Notes under the pieces: model-generated
What the model was told of the DNA's origin: nothing
The model's database searches: none
Seen by the model: the letters and a program-made list of their open reading frames with translations, nothing else
Position numbers and translations under genes: made by a program
Source of the DNA: an uncultured Mucilaginibacter sp.
GTDB lineage: Bacteria; Bacteroidota; Bacteroidia; Sphingobacteriales; Sphingobacteriaceae
Reading direction: 5' to 3'
NCBI GenBank assembly: GCA_903863845.1
Contig: CAIPDP010000073.1
Location: forward strand, 1 to 64,000
Length of the DNA: 64,000 nucleotides
Shown here: in pieces, positions 1-9,694 of the stretch
Numbering within the stretch: position 1 is the first letter of the stretch
How the letters are laid out: every line of letters starts with the position of its first letter

Positions 1-130
1 TACCTGGTTTATCACTCCGGCGCATGATCACTTCGTCGCCCGGTTCGTTTACTGCAAAGCCGAGAACGTCAAAGCCGCAAACCACATTGGCGACGGTGGC
101 AGGGGCAAAAACTTTAATAGAATCTTTCAT
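1..130 (-). CDS. thrB: homoserine kinase, N-terminal part (truncated by window edge)
   Basis: Minus-strand translation MKDSIKVFAPATVANVVCGFDVLGFAVNEPGDEVIMRRSDKPG; GHMP kinase N-terminus directly downstream of thrA. Confidence 0.9.
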   Translation of the reverse strand, partial: MKDSIKVFAPATVANVVCGFDVLGFAVNEPGDEVIMRRSDKPG

Positions 131-186
131 TTATATCATTAGGACCATAGTCCATCCATTAAATCAGGGTATAGGCCCGATGTCTG

Positions 187-2637
187 CTATTTCGCTCCTA
201 CGTTAATCAAATCAGCAAAAACACCGGCAGCGGTAACTTCTGCACCCGCACCAGGTCCTTTTACAACAAGAGGCCTGTCTTTGTAACGGTCGGTTGTAAA
301 CGAAATTATATTGTCACTACCCGACATGATAAAGAATGGGTGAGTTTCATCGACCATTTGTAAAGTGATGGTTGCTTTACCACCTTCCAGTTTGCCGATA
401 TAACGCAAGGCTTTACCACTGGTTTTAGCCTTATTCTTCAAATCTTCAAAATAGGCATCTTCGGCCTTTAAAGCTGCATAAAAATCTTCAACCGTAGGCG
501 CCTCAATACAGCTTTTTGGTAAAATACTTTCGATATGAACCTCAGCCGCTTCCATCGGATATCCGGCATCACGTGCCAGAATCAGCATTTTGCGCATAAA
601 ATCGGTGCCTTTAAGGTCATCCCGCGGATCTGGTTCGGTATAGCCATTTTCCTGCGCCAGTTTAACAATATCATGGAAACTGGTATCACCTTTAAAATAA
701 TTGAAGATAAAGGAAATAGTTCCGGACAGGATCGCTTCTATCCGCATTACCCGGTCGCCGCTATTCATCAGGTTTTTTAAAGTGCTGATGATTGGCAGGC
801 CCGCACCTACGTTAGTTTCGTAAAAAAAGTCGACACCATGCTGGCGGGCAGTATCGCGGAAGGTTTTATACTGCTTATAATCTGCCGAGTTGCCGATCTT
901 GTTACAGGTAACTATAGATATTGTCGATTTAAATATTTCTTCATAATGCTTTACCGGAACCGGGCTTGCGGTATTGTCGATGAACACACAATTGGGCAGG
1001 TTCATGGCTTTCATTTGATTTACAAAACCCGCCAGGTCGGCCAGGTCGCCATGCTGTTGCAGTTCCTCCTGCCAGTTATCCAGCGAAAAGCCATCGGCAT
1101 TAAATATCATTTTCCGGGTATTGCTGATACCCACTATCTTAACCTGGATGCCATTTTTTTCCTTCAAGTGTTCCTTGTGCTGGTTTAACTGTTTAAACAA
1201 AGTTTTCCCGATGTTTCCGGTACCAAGGCAAAATGCATGGAGGGTTTTATTAAGTTGTACAAAAAATGCATCATGCACTGCATTGAGCGCTTTGGCAAGG
1301 TCGCTTTTAGCGATGATCACCGAAATATTGTATTCTGACGAGCCTTGTGCAATTGCCCTTACATTTACGCCGTTGCGCCCGAGTGCAAAAAATAATTTTC
1401 CGGAAATACCGGGCGTTTCTTTCATATTTTCGCCCACAATAGCCAGTATCGCCAGTTCTTTTTCTGTTTTGGGATGATCGAGTTTGGCAGCCAATAGTTC
1501 CAGTTCAAACTCCTGCTCAATAACCCTTTCGGCCTTTTCAGCATCTGAAGGAGCAACTGCGAAAGTGATGCTGTGCTCTGAGGAAGATTGAGTGATAAGG
1601 ATGATATTGATCTGTTCGCGGGCAAGTAATGAGAACAGACGTCCGCTGAAGCCTGATTTGCCAACCATACCGCTACCTTCAACGTTAATGATGCTGATCT
1701 CGTTAATGGAAGATATGCCTTTGATAGGCTGTGATGAAACCTTGCAATGGTGTTGAATGATAGTACCGGGAAAATCAACATCAAAGGTATTTTTGATCAG
1801 GATCGGTATCTTCTTCAAAAAAGCCGGGATCATTGTTGGCGGATAGATCACCTTGGCTCCAAAATACGAAAGCTCCATTGCTTCGGTATAGGTAAGCTCC
1901 GGCAAAGAAAAAGCTTTCTTAACCATTCGCGGATCGGCGGTCATCATGCCGTTAACGTCGGTCCATATTTGTATTTCAGAAGCATGGAGCGCTGCACCGA
2001 AAATAGCTGCGGTATAATCACTGCCGCCCCGCCCCAGGGTAGTTATCTGGTTTGCATCATTTGAAGCGATGAAACCGGTAACAAATAATATTTTTCCGGG
2101 GTTCTCATTCACAAAAGCCCTGATCAATTGTTCGGTTAATACGGTATTCACTTTGGCATTACCAAATTCGTTATCCGTTTTGATCAGTTCAGAGGCATCA
2201 ACATATTGTGGTTCAGGGAAAGATTCTGCAGCAAGTTTGCTGATGAGCAGGGTTGAACAGCGTTCACCATAACTTAATATTTGGTCGCGGGTCTTTGGCG
2301 TTAGCTCACGGAGGGTTGATACTCCCTGCAACAATTCTTCCAGGTGGTTAAAATTGATCTTCAGCCCCGTAAATGCCGGATTTTGGTGTTGCACATTAAG
2401 CAGGGTCCGCACCATTTCGAAATGGCGGCTCTCCAGTTCTGCCAGCTGTGTGCTAAAATCGCCACCGGATGCTGCACTTTCGGCCATGGCCGACAAAAGG
2501 TTGGTAACACCACTCATCGCCGACAATACCACTACTGGCTTTTCCCCCGCTTCGTATTCTTTCTTAAGTATATCGATCACAGTGCGTATACTTTGGGCTG
2601 AACCGACTGAGGTACCTCCAAATTTTAATATCTTCAT
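187..2637 (-). CDS. thrA: bifunctional aspartokinase/homoserine dehydrogenase
   Basis: MKILKFGGTSVGS aspartokinase start, ACT region, homoserine dehydrogenase C-terminus (GTGNIGKTL, ETNVGAGLPIISTL). The track start at 2664 lies inside the upstream terminator; 2637 is preferred. Confidence 0.96.
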   Translation of the reverse strand: MKILKFGGTSVGSAQSIRTVIDILKKEYEAGEKPVVVLSAMSGVTNLLSAMAESAASGGDFSTQLAELESRHFEMVRTLLNVQHQNPAFTGLKINFNHLEELLQGVSTLRELTPKTRDQILSYGERCSTLLISKLAAESFPEPQYVDASELIKTDNEFGNAKVNTVLTEQLIRAFVNENPGKILFVTGFIASNDANQITTLGRGGSDYTAAIFGAALHASEIQIWTDVNGMMTADPRMVKKAFSLPELTYTEAMELSYFGAKVIYPPTMIPAFLKKIPILIKNTFDVDFPGTIIQHHCKVSSQPIKGISSINEISIINVEGSGMVGKSGFSGRLFSLLAREQINIILITQSSSEHSITFAVAPSDAEKAERVIEQEFELELLAAKLDHPKTEKELAILAIVGENMKETPGISGKLFFALGRNGVNVRAIAQGSSEYNISVIIAKSDLAKALNAVHDAFFVQLNKTLHAFCLGTGNIGKTLFKQLNQHKEHLKEKNGIQVKIVGISNTRKMIFNADGFSLDNWQEELQQHGDLADLAGFVNQMKAMNLPNCVFIDNTASPVPVKHYEEIFKSTISIVTCNKIGNSADYKQYKTFRDTARQHGVDFFYETNVGAGLPIISTLKNLMNSGDRVMRIEAILSGTISFIFNYFKGDTSFHDIVKLAQENGYTEPDPRDDLKGTDFMRKMLILARDAGYPMEAAEVHIESILPKSCIEAPTVEDFYAALKAEDAYFEDLKNKAKTSGKALRYIGKLEGGKATITLQMVDETHPFFIMSGSDNIISFTTDRYKDRPLVVKGPGAGAEVTAAGVFADLINVGAK

Positions 2638-2643
2638 TTTGTT

Positions 2644-2677
2644 AAATAAAAAAGCCTTCCCCAATTCGGAGGAAGGC
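2644..2677 (-). terminator. intrinsic terminator/attenuator between thr leader peptide and thrA
   Basis: Minus strand GCCTTCC-TCCGAATTGG-GGAAGGC followed by TTTTTTATTT, 7 nt upstream of the thrA ATG. Confidence 0.85.
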
Positions 2678-2714
2678 GTTCTGTTGGTTTCTTGCTATAG
2701 TTTACACCAAACGA

Positions 2715-2780
2715 TCATCTTCCTCCGGGTATGTTCCCAGTGGTTGTTGTAGTTGTCGTTATAGTGCTTTTAATGATCAT
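2715..2780 (-). CDS. thrL: thr operon leader peptide MIIKSTITTTTTTTGNIPGGR
   Basis: Minus strand ATG ATC ATT AAA AGC ACT ATA ACG ACA ACT ACA ACA ACC ACT GGG AAC ATA CCC GGA GGA AGA TGA: 8 Thr and 4 Ile codons of 21, followed by a terminator and thrA. Confidence 0.85.
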   Translation of the reverse strand: MIIKSTITTTTTTTGNIPGGR

Positions 2781-2862
2781 GTTTCTGACGGCCGTAAAGT
2801 AAACAGATATTTTTGGAATATGCAAATGGTAATTATTTTTTGTTAGTAGGTCCAAACTTAGC

Positions 2863-3870
2863 CTAGTGGGTCACCAGCGCAATTGAATTGGCTGTGGCAT
2901 AATTTGACAAAACTATTGCCACACCATTGCGCCAATAGCCGGCATAAGTGCCAAACTCTGCTGCCACATAGATGTCCTGACCGCTGGCTGCTACACCATA
3001 AGCTATATTAGTGGAGCTGTAGCCGCTTTGCAAAGGCTTCTGTACATCATCTACCCAAACGTTAGGTTGGCCTATCTGGTTTACCGGATTGATATTGCCA
3101 GCGACATATATACCATCGTTATCAACAGCTATCCCACTGGTAAATGAGGCATAGTTATTTGTAAGATAAGTAGGGTTATTATTTTTCCAGTAAGCCGCTC
3201 CGTAAATACCATCGTAACCCCCAACATAAACATCAGAACCTGCTACAACAATTGAGTTAACCGCTGTATAGGAAGTTGGCGCTCTGTTAAGTGTAATCGC
3301 AACTCCATTTTTCCATACCTTACCATCGTTGCCATCTGTACCGGCCAGGTAAACATTGCCATTACTGATCGCTATACCCGAAATGCTGGCGTTTGCAGTA
3401 CCGTCTGTAAGCACGGTTAATGCGCCATTTTTCCAATAGGCAGCTACACTTTTGCCCAGTGGATAAAATATATCCCCGGCCACATATACATTTCCATTAT
3501 CAACGGCAATTGCATTCGCGGTTGCCCAGGCTGTCCCATCAGTAAGAACAACTTCTTTGCCATTTTTCCAGTAAACCGCTTTTGCATTGCCGTTACTGGC
3601 CTGCAAATGATATCCCGAAACATATACGTCGTTGTGATCAATGGCTATCCCAGTAGCCAATGCGGCGGTTAAACTATCAGATAGTTTTACGATCGAACCG
3701 TTTTTCCAGTAACATGCTATATAGGCATTATTAATGGTGTTAAGCGCCTGGATACCACCTGAAATATATACATCCACTTGTTTGGCTGGCGCTGGCGTAT
3801 TGCTTTTTTTACAGGAAGTGATAGCAAAAGCCATGAAGCCTGCAGCGAGGAAAAAGCGAAGTACTTTCAT
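2863..3870 (-). CDS. lipoprotein with seven YWKNG...VYVAG repeats, predicted beta-propeller
   Basis: Lipoprotein signal (AITSC) and internal repeats of about 45 aa. Confidence 0.8.
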   Translation of the reverse strand: MKVLRFFLAAGFMAFAITSCKKSNTPAPAKQVDVYISGGIQALNTINNAYIACYWKNGSIVKLSDSLTAALATGIAIDHNDVYVSGYHLQASNGNAKAVYWKNGKEVVLTDGTAWATANAIAVDNGNVYVAGDIFYPLGKSVAAYWKNGALTVLTDGTANASISGIAISNGNVYLAGTDGNDGKVWKNGVAITLNRAPTSYTAVNSIVVAGSDVYVGGYDGIYGAAYWKNNNPTYLTNNYASFTSGIAVDNDGIYVAGNINPVNQIGQPNVWVDDVQKPLQSGYSSTNIAYGVAASGQDIYVAAEFGTYAGYWRNGVAIVLSNYATANSIALVTH

Positions 3871-3975
3871 TAATTAGAGGTTTACCCATGTAAATTTAAT
3901 TTTAATAAACAAAATAATGAGCAAAATCGACCGAATTTTATTCGCCATGGCAAATTCAATACCTTTGCAGCCTTG

Positions 3976-4896
3976 ATGGAAGGACTTGTAACAAAATCTA
4001 CCGGCAGCTGGTACCAGGTAAAAACACCAGGCGGGCAGCGCGTCGATTGCCGCATCAAAGGGAAATTCAGAACGAAAGGCATAACCACCACCAACCCGAT
4101 TGCGGTAGGCGACCAGGTAGATTTTACGATGGAGCCAGAATTAGGTACCGGAGTGATCACTGATTTGCACCAGCGTAAAAATTACATCATCCGCAAATCA
4201 ATCAACTTATCAAAACAAGCACAGATACTGGCGGCCAACCTCGACCAGGCTTTCCTTGTGGTTACCCTGGCGTCGCCTCGCACATCATTGGGCTTTATCG
4301 ACCGCTTCCTGGTTTCGGCCGAAGCCTATGATATTCCGGCCAGTCTTGTGTTCAATAAGCTGGATCTTTTCAGTGATGAGGGCCTCGCGATACTCGACGA
4401 ATTCAAAGCTATTTACCAAAATATTGGTTACCCATGTTACGAAGTTTCGGCGCTGGAAGGGACGCATGTCGACCAGGTAGCTGAAGCGATCAGGGATAAA
4501 GTTACTTTGTTCTCGGGTCACTCTGGTGTTGGCAAATCAAGCCTGATCAATACTTTGCTGCCGGAACTTCAATTGCGGACCACCGAAATATCCGAATGGC
4601 ACGACAAAGGCATGCACACCACCACCTTTGCCGAAATGTTCGAACTACCCCATGGTGGCTATATCATCGATACGCCGGGTATCCGCGAACTGGGTGTGAT
4701 CGATATAGAAAAACAGGAATTGAGCCACTTCTTTCCCGAAATGCGCGCCAGACTGAATCAATGCCGATTTAACAGTTGCCGTCATATTACGGAGCCGGGC
4801 TGCGCTATTATCAAAGCTGTGGAAGAGGGTGAAATATCGCAATCCCGTTACGAAAGTTACCTTAGTATCTATCATGGTAATGATACCCGTGCCTAA
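3976..4896 (+). CDS. rsgA: ribosome small subunit-dependent GTPase A
   Basis: Circularly permuted GTPase motifs (FNKLDL, SGHSGVGKSSLIN, DTPGIREL) and C-terminal Cys/His zinc site (CRFNSCRHITEPGCA). Confidence 0.95.
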   Translation: MEGLVTKSTGSWYQVKTPGGQRVDCRIKGKFRTKGITTTNPIAVGDQVDFTMEPELGTGVITDLHQRKNYIIRKSINLSKQAQILAANLDQAFLVVTLASPRTSLGFIDRFLVSAEAYDIPASLVFNKLDLFSDEGLAILDEFKAIYQNIGYPCYEVSALEGTHVDQVAEAIRDKVTLFSGHSGVGKSSLINTLLPELQLRTTEISEWHDKGMHTTTFAEMFELPHGGYIIDTPGIRELGVIDIEKQELSHFFPEMRARLNQCRFNSCRHITEPGCAIIKAVEEGEISQSRYESYLSIYHGNDTRA

Positions 4897-4901
4897 ACAG
4901 A

Positions 4902-5020
4902 CACGAATTAAGGCGAATAGGCGCTAATCTTAAATCTTTTATTATGCAAATTTTACCCGATTAGTAATAATTCGTGCTTATCAATTCGTGAAATTCGCCC
5001 TAATTCGTGAAATTCGTGCC
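4902..5020. repeat. intergenic inverted array of AATTCGTGN micro-units
   Basis: cacgaattaaggcgaat (4902-4918) pairs with attcgccctaattcgtg (4993-5009) with 1 mismatch. The right side has five AATTCG units (4969, 4983, 4992, 5002, 5011). Confidence 0.75.
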
Positions 5021-5025
5021 AACAT

Positions 5026-5484
5026 ATGAGAGCTGTTATACAAAGAGTAACCCATGCCAGTTGTATGGTTGAGGGCAATATCACCGGCGAGATCGGTATT
5101 GGTTTCCTCGTGCTTTTAGGGGTGGAAGATGTTGATACCGATGAAGACCTGCAATGGCTGGCGCAAAAGATAGCTGCCATGCGCATTTTTGGTGACGAGA
5201 ACGGAATGATGAATAAATCGCTGGCTGATATCAATGGCGACATTTTGCTGATATCGCAATTTACTTTGTTAGCCCAAACCAAAAAAGGCAATCGTCCGGG
5301 CTTCCTCCGCGCTGCCAGGCCCGATAAGGCAATTCCGATGTATGAAGCGATGATCCGGGAATTAGAAAAGCTGACCGGCAAAAAAGTGGCTACCGGGATT
5401 TTTGGTGCCGATATGAAGATCAGTTTGCTGAATGATGGACCCGTCACGATTGTAATGGACACGAAAGATAAGGACAACCACTAA
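5026..5484 (+). CDS. dtd: D-aminoacyl-tRNA deacylase
   Basis: MRAVIQRVTHASCMVEG, SQFTLLAQTKKGNRPGF motifs. Confidence 0.95.
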   Translation: MRAVIQRVTHASCMVEGNITGEIGIGFLVLLGVEDVDTDEDLQWLAQKIAAMRIFGDENGMMNKSLADINGDILLISQFTLLAQTKKGNRPGFLRAARPDKAIPMYEAMIRELEKLTGKKVATGIFGADMKISLLNDGPVTIVMDTKDKDNH

Positions 5485-5494
5485 TTTTATTTTT

Positions 5495-5821
5495 ATGGAG
5501 ATAGCGCAGGCGCAACTTCTTGTAGACAACTGGATCAAAACTACCGGCATCCGATATTTCAACGAACTGACGAATACGGCCATCATGATGGAGGAAGTTG
5601 GGGAAGTGGCCCGCATTATGGCGCGGCAATATGGCGAACAGTCTTTCAAAAAATCGGATGAGGAAGTGAACCTGGCAGATGAGATGGCCGACGTGCTTTT
5701 TGTGCTGATCTGCCTGGCGAACCAAACCGGTATCGACCTCACATCCGCACTCGAAAAGAACCTGGAAAAAAAGAGCATCCGCGATGCAGACCGGCATCGC
5801 AATAATGAGAAATTGAAATAA
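5495..5821 (+). CDS. MazG-like nucleotide pyrophosphohydrolase
   Basis: EEVGEVARIMARQYGEQ...DEMADVLFVLICLANQTGIDL. Confidence 0.85.
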   Translation: MEIAQAQLLVDNWIKTTGIRYFNELTNTAIMMEEVGEVARIMARQYGEQSFKKSDEEVNLADEMADVLFVLICLANQTGIDLTSALEKNLEKKSIRDADRHRNNEKLK

Positions 5822-5824
5822 TTT

Positions 5825-6550
5825 TTAGCTTAATCTAACCAGTTTCTCCCCCACTAAAACAGGTATGGAGGAGGTGATATCCACATTCAAACAAAACGCA
5901 ATATCCTTTTCAATACCTAATTTTTTCAAACGCTCGCTATGCGACGTTTTAGCGAGGTAGCCGGGCAGATCATCTTTGGCCAACTGATAAAGATCATTGG
6001 CTGCAATGGCCGGGTCGTCCAGTTTGAAACTACTGCCTTTTATTTGTTCGATCACTGCGCCTGCGAAGATGGTATCTTCCAGGTTAAAGTTATTTTTCCA
6101 GCCCGCACAAACTAACAGGATGCTTTCGTTTTGTATTTTGAGCCATTTACTTAATGCGGTCAAATTTAAAAATGAACCAATGACGATCCTTTTCGCACTC
6201 CTGGAAAGGTGTAAAGCCTGGGTGCCATTGGTTGTAGTTAATACAACTGTTTTGCCTCCAACTTTTTCCCGCGTATAAGAAAAGGGGGAATTGCCAAAAT
6301 CAAATCCAGCAACAACCTCCCCATTGCGCTCGGCTGCAAGCAGGTAGTTTAAGCCAATGTTACGGTAGGCTATACATTCTTCTACCTCAGCAACTGGAAT
6401 GATCGCTTCCGCACCATTATCAATACCATAACAAATGGATGAGGTGGCTCTGAAAATATCAACGATCACAACTATATAATCCTCAACATTATATTGAGGA
6501 ATTAAAGCTGGTGAGAGACAAACGTGGAGGTTTTTGGGTGGATTGAGCAT
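5825..6550 (-). CDS. comB: 2-phosphosulfolactate phosphatase
   Basis: VVIVDIFRATSSICYGIDNGAEAIIPV and TTNGTQAL motifs of the ComB family. Start MLNPPK (6550) preferred over 6565, which is inside a repeat. Confidence 0.85.
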   Translation of the reverse strand: MLNPPKNLHVCLSPALIPQYNVEDYIVVIVDIFRATSSICYGIDNGAEAIIPVAEVEECIAYRNIGLNYLLAAERNGEVVAGFDFGNSPFSYTREKVGGKTVVLTTTNGTQALHLSRSAKRIVIGSFLNLTALSKWLKIQNESILLVCAGWKNNFNLEDTIFAGAVIEQIKGSSFKLDDPAIAANDLYQLAKDDLPGYLAKTSHSERLKKLGIEKDIAFCLNVDITSSIPVLVGEKLVRLS

Positions 6551-6560
6551 TGGTGAACAT

Positions 6561-6631
6561 GTCATTGGGTCATTAAGTCATTGCATTGGCGGCGTACAAT
6601 CAATGACTTAATGACCCAATGACCTAATGAC
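6561..6631. repeat. 23-bp perfect inverted repeat made of 8-nt GTCATTNN units
   Basis: gtcattgggtcattaagtcattg (6561-6583) is the exact reverse complement of caatgacttaatgacccaatgac (6601-6623); the right arm continues to the gcvT stop codon. Confidence 0.9.
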
Positions 6632-7710
6632 TATTTATAAAAAGGCGGCTTAACAATTTGTGCTTTAACTTTATTATCCCTGATGAGGATGTATATATCA
6701 GTGCCTTCTTTGGCAAATTCAGATTTTACATAACCCATACCAATTGCTTTCTGCAGTGAAGGCGATTGGGTGCCAGATGTTACCTTTCCTATCACCGAAC
6801 CTTCCGAATCAACAATATGATAATCATGGCGGGGAATACCACGCTCTATCATTTCAAAACCAACCAGTCGTTGCTTCAGGCCATCCTGCTTTTGTTGCAA
6901 CAGGGCCACTGAGTTAGTAAATTCTTTATTGAATTTGGTTACCCAACCAAGTCCGGCTTCCAAAGGCGACGTTTGGTCATCTATATCGTTGCCGTAAAGG
7001 CAGAAACCCATTTCCAAACGCAGGGTGTCACGTGCCCCAAGGCCGATAGGTTTGATACCAAATGGCTCGCCGGCTTCAAAAACAGCATTCCAAACCTGTT
7101 CTGCATCTTTATTATCTACATAGATCTCGAACCCACCTGCTCCGGTATAACCCGTAGCCGAAACCAGAACATTGTCGACGCCTGCAAACTTTCCTTTTTT
7201 GAAGGTGTAATATTCCATAGTACCAAGGTCGATATCGGTCAGGCTTTGTAGGGCGTCGGCTGCCTTAGGACCCTGTACTGCGAGCAATGAAGTACGGTCT
7301 GATATATTTTTCATATCCACCTGCTCCGTATTAAAACGAGCTATCCAGCTCCAATCTTTATCGATATTGGAAGCATTTACTACAAGCATATAGGTTTTTT
7401 CGTCGATACGATATACCAGCAGGTCGTCTACGATTCCACCACGTTCATTAGGCAGGCAAGAATATTGAACCTTTCCATCGTACAGTTTGGAAGCATCGTT
7501 GCTCGAAACCCGTTGGATCAGGTCGAGGGCATTTTCACCTTTTAAAATAAACTCCCCCATATGGCTCACATCAAACACACCTACGCCCTTGCGCACTGTA
7601 TCATGTTCAACATTTATACCAGCATATTGTACCGGCATGTTATAGCCGGCAAAAGGTACCATTTTAGCACCCAGAGCTATGTGTTTATGGGTTAAAGCAG
7701 TGTTTTTCAT
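6631..7710 (-). CDS. gcvT: glycine cleavage system aminomethyltransferase T
   Basis: [39 protein letters not shown]; start 7710 preferred over 7794. Confidence 0.95.
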   Translation of the reverse strand: MKNTALTHKHIALGAKMVPFAGYNMPVQYAGINVEHDTVRKGVGVFDVSHMGEFILKGENALDLIQRVSSNDASKLYDGKVQYSCLPNERGGIVDDLLVYRIDEKTYMLVVNASNIDKDWSWIARFNTEQVDMKNISDRTSLLAVQGPKAADALQSLTDIDLGTMEYYTFKKGKFAGVDNVLVSATGYTGAGGFEIYVDNKDAEQVWNAVFEAGEPFGIKPIGLGARDTLRLEMGFCLYGNDIDDQTSPLEAGLGWVTKFNKEFTNSVALLQQKQDGLKQRLVGFEMIERGIPRHDYHIVDSEGSVIGKVTSGTQSPSLQKAIGMGYVKSEFAKEGTDIYILIRDNKVKAQIVKPPFYK

Positions 7711-7801
7711 AACAGTTAAGTTGGCGCAAAAGTAATGAATTTGTTTGTTGTAAGGTTGAAATGTTTCCCTATGCGCGGAAAAGCACCATTTCAATAAAAG
7801 A

Positions 7802-9001
7802 CTATAACAGATCCTGATAAAGCCCCACCAATTTATTCGTCACCTTATTGGCATCGTACTGGTCCTCCACCAGTCGGCGGGCGTTTGCACCTACAGCTTT
7901 ACAGTAATCTTCATCGGCTATACAACGCCGAATAGCTTTAAAAAACTCATCGTGTGTATTAGCTATTAAAATATTTACCCCGTTCTTGTAATTGATCCCT
8001 TCGGCCCCTGCGGTTGTAGATATGATGCATTTCTGCATGGCCATCCCTTCAACTATTTTTACCCGCATGCCACCTCCCGATAATAGTGGTACGATCATGA
8101 TCGCTTTACTATTGATAAATTCAAGGGCATCATCCACCTCGCCCTTGATAAATATTTTGTTCATTACCTCATACTCGTCAAATTCTTCAGGAATATCGTT
8201 ACCTGCAACATAAAAGCGTGCGGGCAATTCGTCATTTTCAATATCATGTTTAAACACCTGCAGGAACCACTCGATCCCCTCGCGATTCGGAGTCCAGTCA
8301 AGCGATCCCAGGAAAAACATGCTCGGGAATTCAGTATGATCTAAATTGGGTCGATAGTGTGCGAGCTCGACACCCACGGGCACAACTTCTACCGGTATCT
8401 TTGCGCCATAATTTACAAAGGTTGCCTGATCCTGGCTGGTAAAAACAGAAATGGCATCAAATTTATTTAACTGGCTCAGTTCGTATTTTTTGATACGGCG
8501 CGACATCAGGTTCAGGTAGAATTTTTTGAATGGATCATTTTTTTGGCGGGCCATTCGCTCCCAAACCTGGTGTTCGATATTATGTGCCCGGTATACTATC
8601 CTGGCATTACTATTCTTACGAACAGCATCGACATAGGGTGCCACAAATAATCCTTCGAATTGAACAATATCGTACGATGTCGTCCGCACCTCTCCGATCA
8701 GCAAACGTTCGAAAACAGGGTCGTAATAACGGTGGATATTGTAAGGGTTTTTATTAAACGTGGTCAGAAAGCCCTCAAAAAGCGAAATGCTGATATCAAT
8801 TTCATACGATCGGTAATTGATCCTGCCCAACAGTTCGTCAGGTTGTGCATCATCCTGCGGGTGCTGCTTTTTGGCGTTCAACGCAACCAGTGAAACTTCG
8901 TGCCCCAAATTAACCAGCCCCCGGATGGTATTGCCTACCACAATAGGATATCCGCCATTTTGAGGAAAGGGGATACGATGCGTAAGCAGGAGAATTTTCA
9001 A
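7802..9001 (-). CDS. glycosyltransferase, GT4-like
   Basis: [51 protein letters not shown]. Confidence 0.85.
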   Translation of the reverse strand: MKILLLTHRIPFPQNGGYPIVVGNTIRGLVNLGHEVSLVALNAKKQHPQDDAQPDELLGRINYRSYEIDISISLFEGFLTTFNKNPYNIHRYYDPVFERLLIGEVRTTSYDIVQFEGLFVAPYVDAVRKNSNARIVYRAHNIEHQVWERMARQKNDPFKKFYLNLMSRRIKKYELSQLNKFDAISVFTSQDQATFVNYGAKIPVEVVPVGVELAHYRPNLDHTEFPSMFFLGSLDWTPNREGIEWFLQVFKHDIENDELPARFYVAGNDIPEEFDEYEVMNKIFIKGEVDDALEFINSKAIMIVPLLSGGGMRVKIVEGMAMQKCIISTTAGAEGINYKNGVNILIANTHDEFFKAIRRCIADEDYCKAVGANARRLVEDQYDANKVTNKLVGLYQDLL

Positions 9002-9058
9002 AGCTGATTGCTGGTTTTGACAAATGTATAAACCCTTAGCCGGGCTTCAAAACAACTT

Positions 9059-9655
9059 TCAGAAAATACTTATTTGCGGATCTGTTACGCGGAAACTGCG
9101 CCGGTGATAGGGGCTCTGGCCGATCCTGATGATTGTGTCACGGTGTTTTTTGGTAGGATAGCCTTTGTTTTTTTGCCAGTCGTATTCGGGGTATTCTGCC
9201 GCTAGCTTTTGCATATGGTCATCCCGGTAGGTTTTAGCCAGGATAGAGGCAGCAGCAATATTTAAATATTTGGCATCACCCCCTATGATACATTGATGAG
9301 GGATACCTTTGTACGGGTTGAAACGGTTGCCATCAATCAGCAACAATTGAGGTTCAATGGCCAGTTTGGCGACAGCGCGATGCATCGCCAGGAATGAAGC
9401 ATTCAAAATATTGATCTTATCGATCTCGTGGTGGTCAACCTCAGCTACGGCCCAGGCCAGTGCCTTTTTTTCGATGACAGTCCGCAGTTCGAAGCGGAGC
9501 TTTTCCGAAACCTGTTTGGAGTCGTTGAGTAATTTTAGTTTAAACTTTGGAGGCAGAATAACCGCAGCTGCAAACACCGGACCGGCCAGGCAACCGCGTC
9601 CGGCTTCATCACATCCAGCTTCGATCAGCGCATGTTGGTATTGCAAATGGAGCAT
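9059..9655 (-). CDS. rnhB: ribonuclease HII
   Basis: [42 protein letters not shown]. Confidence 0.95.
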   Translation of the reverse strand: MLHLQYQHALIEAGCDEAGRGCLAGPVFAAAVILPPKFKLKLLNDSKQVSEKLRFELRTVIEKKALAWAVAEVDHHEIDKINILNASFLAMHRAVAKLAIEPQLLLIDGNRFNPYKGIPHQCIIGGDAKYLNIAAASILAKTYRDDHMQKLAAEYPEYDWQKNKGYPTKKHRDTIIRIGQSPYHRRSFRVTDPQISIF

Positions 9656-9694
9656 GGTTCTTGTTATTTGATCTGCTGAACCCTTTAGATCTTC

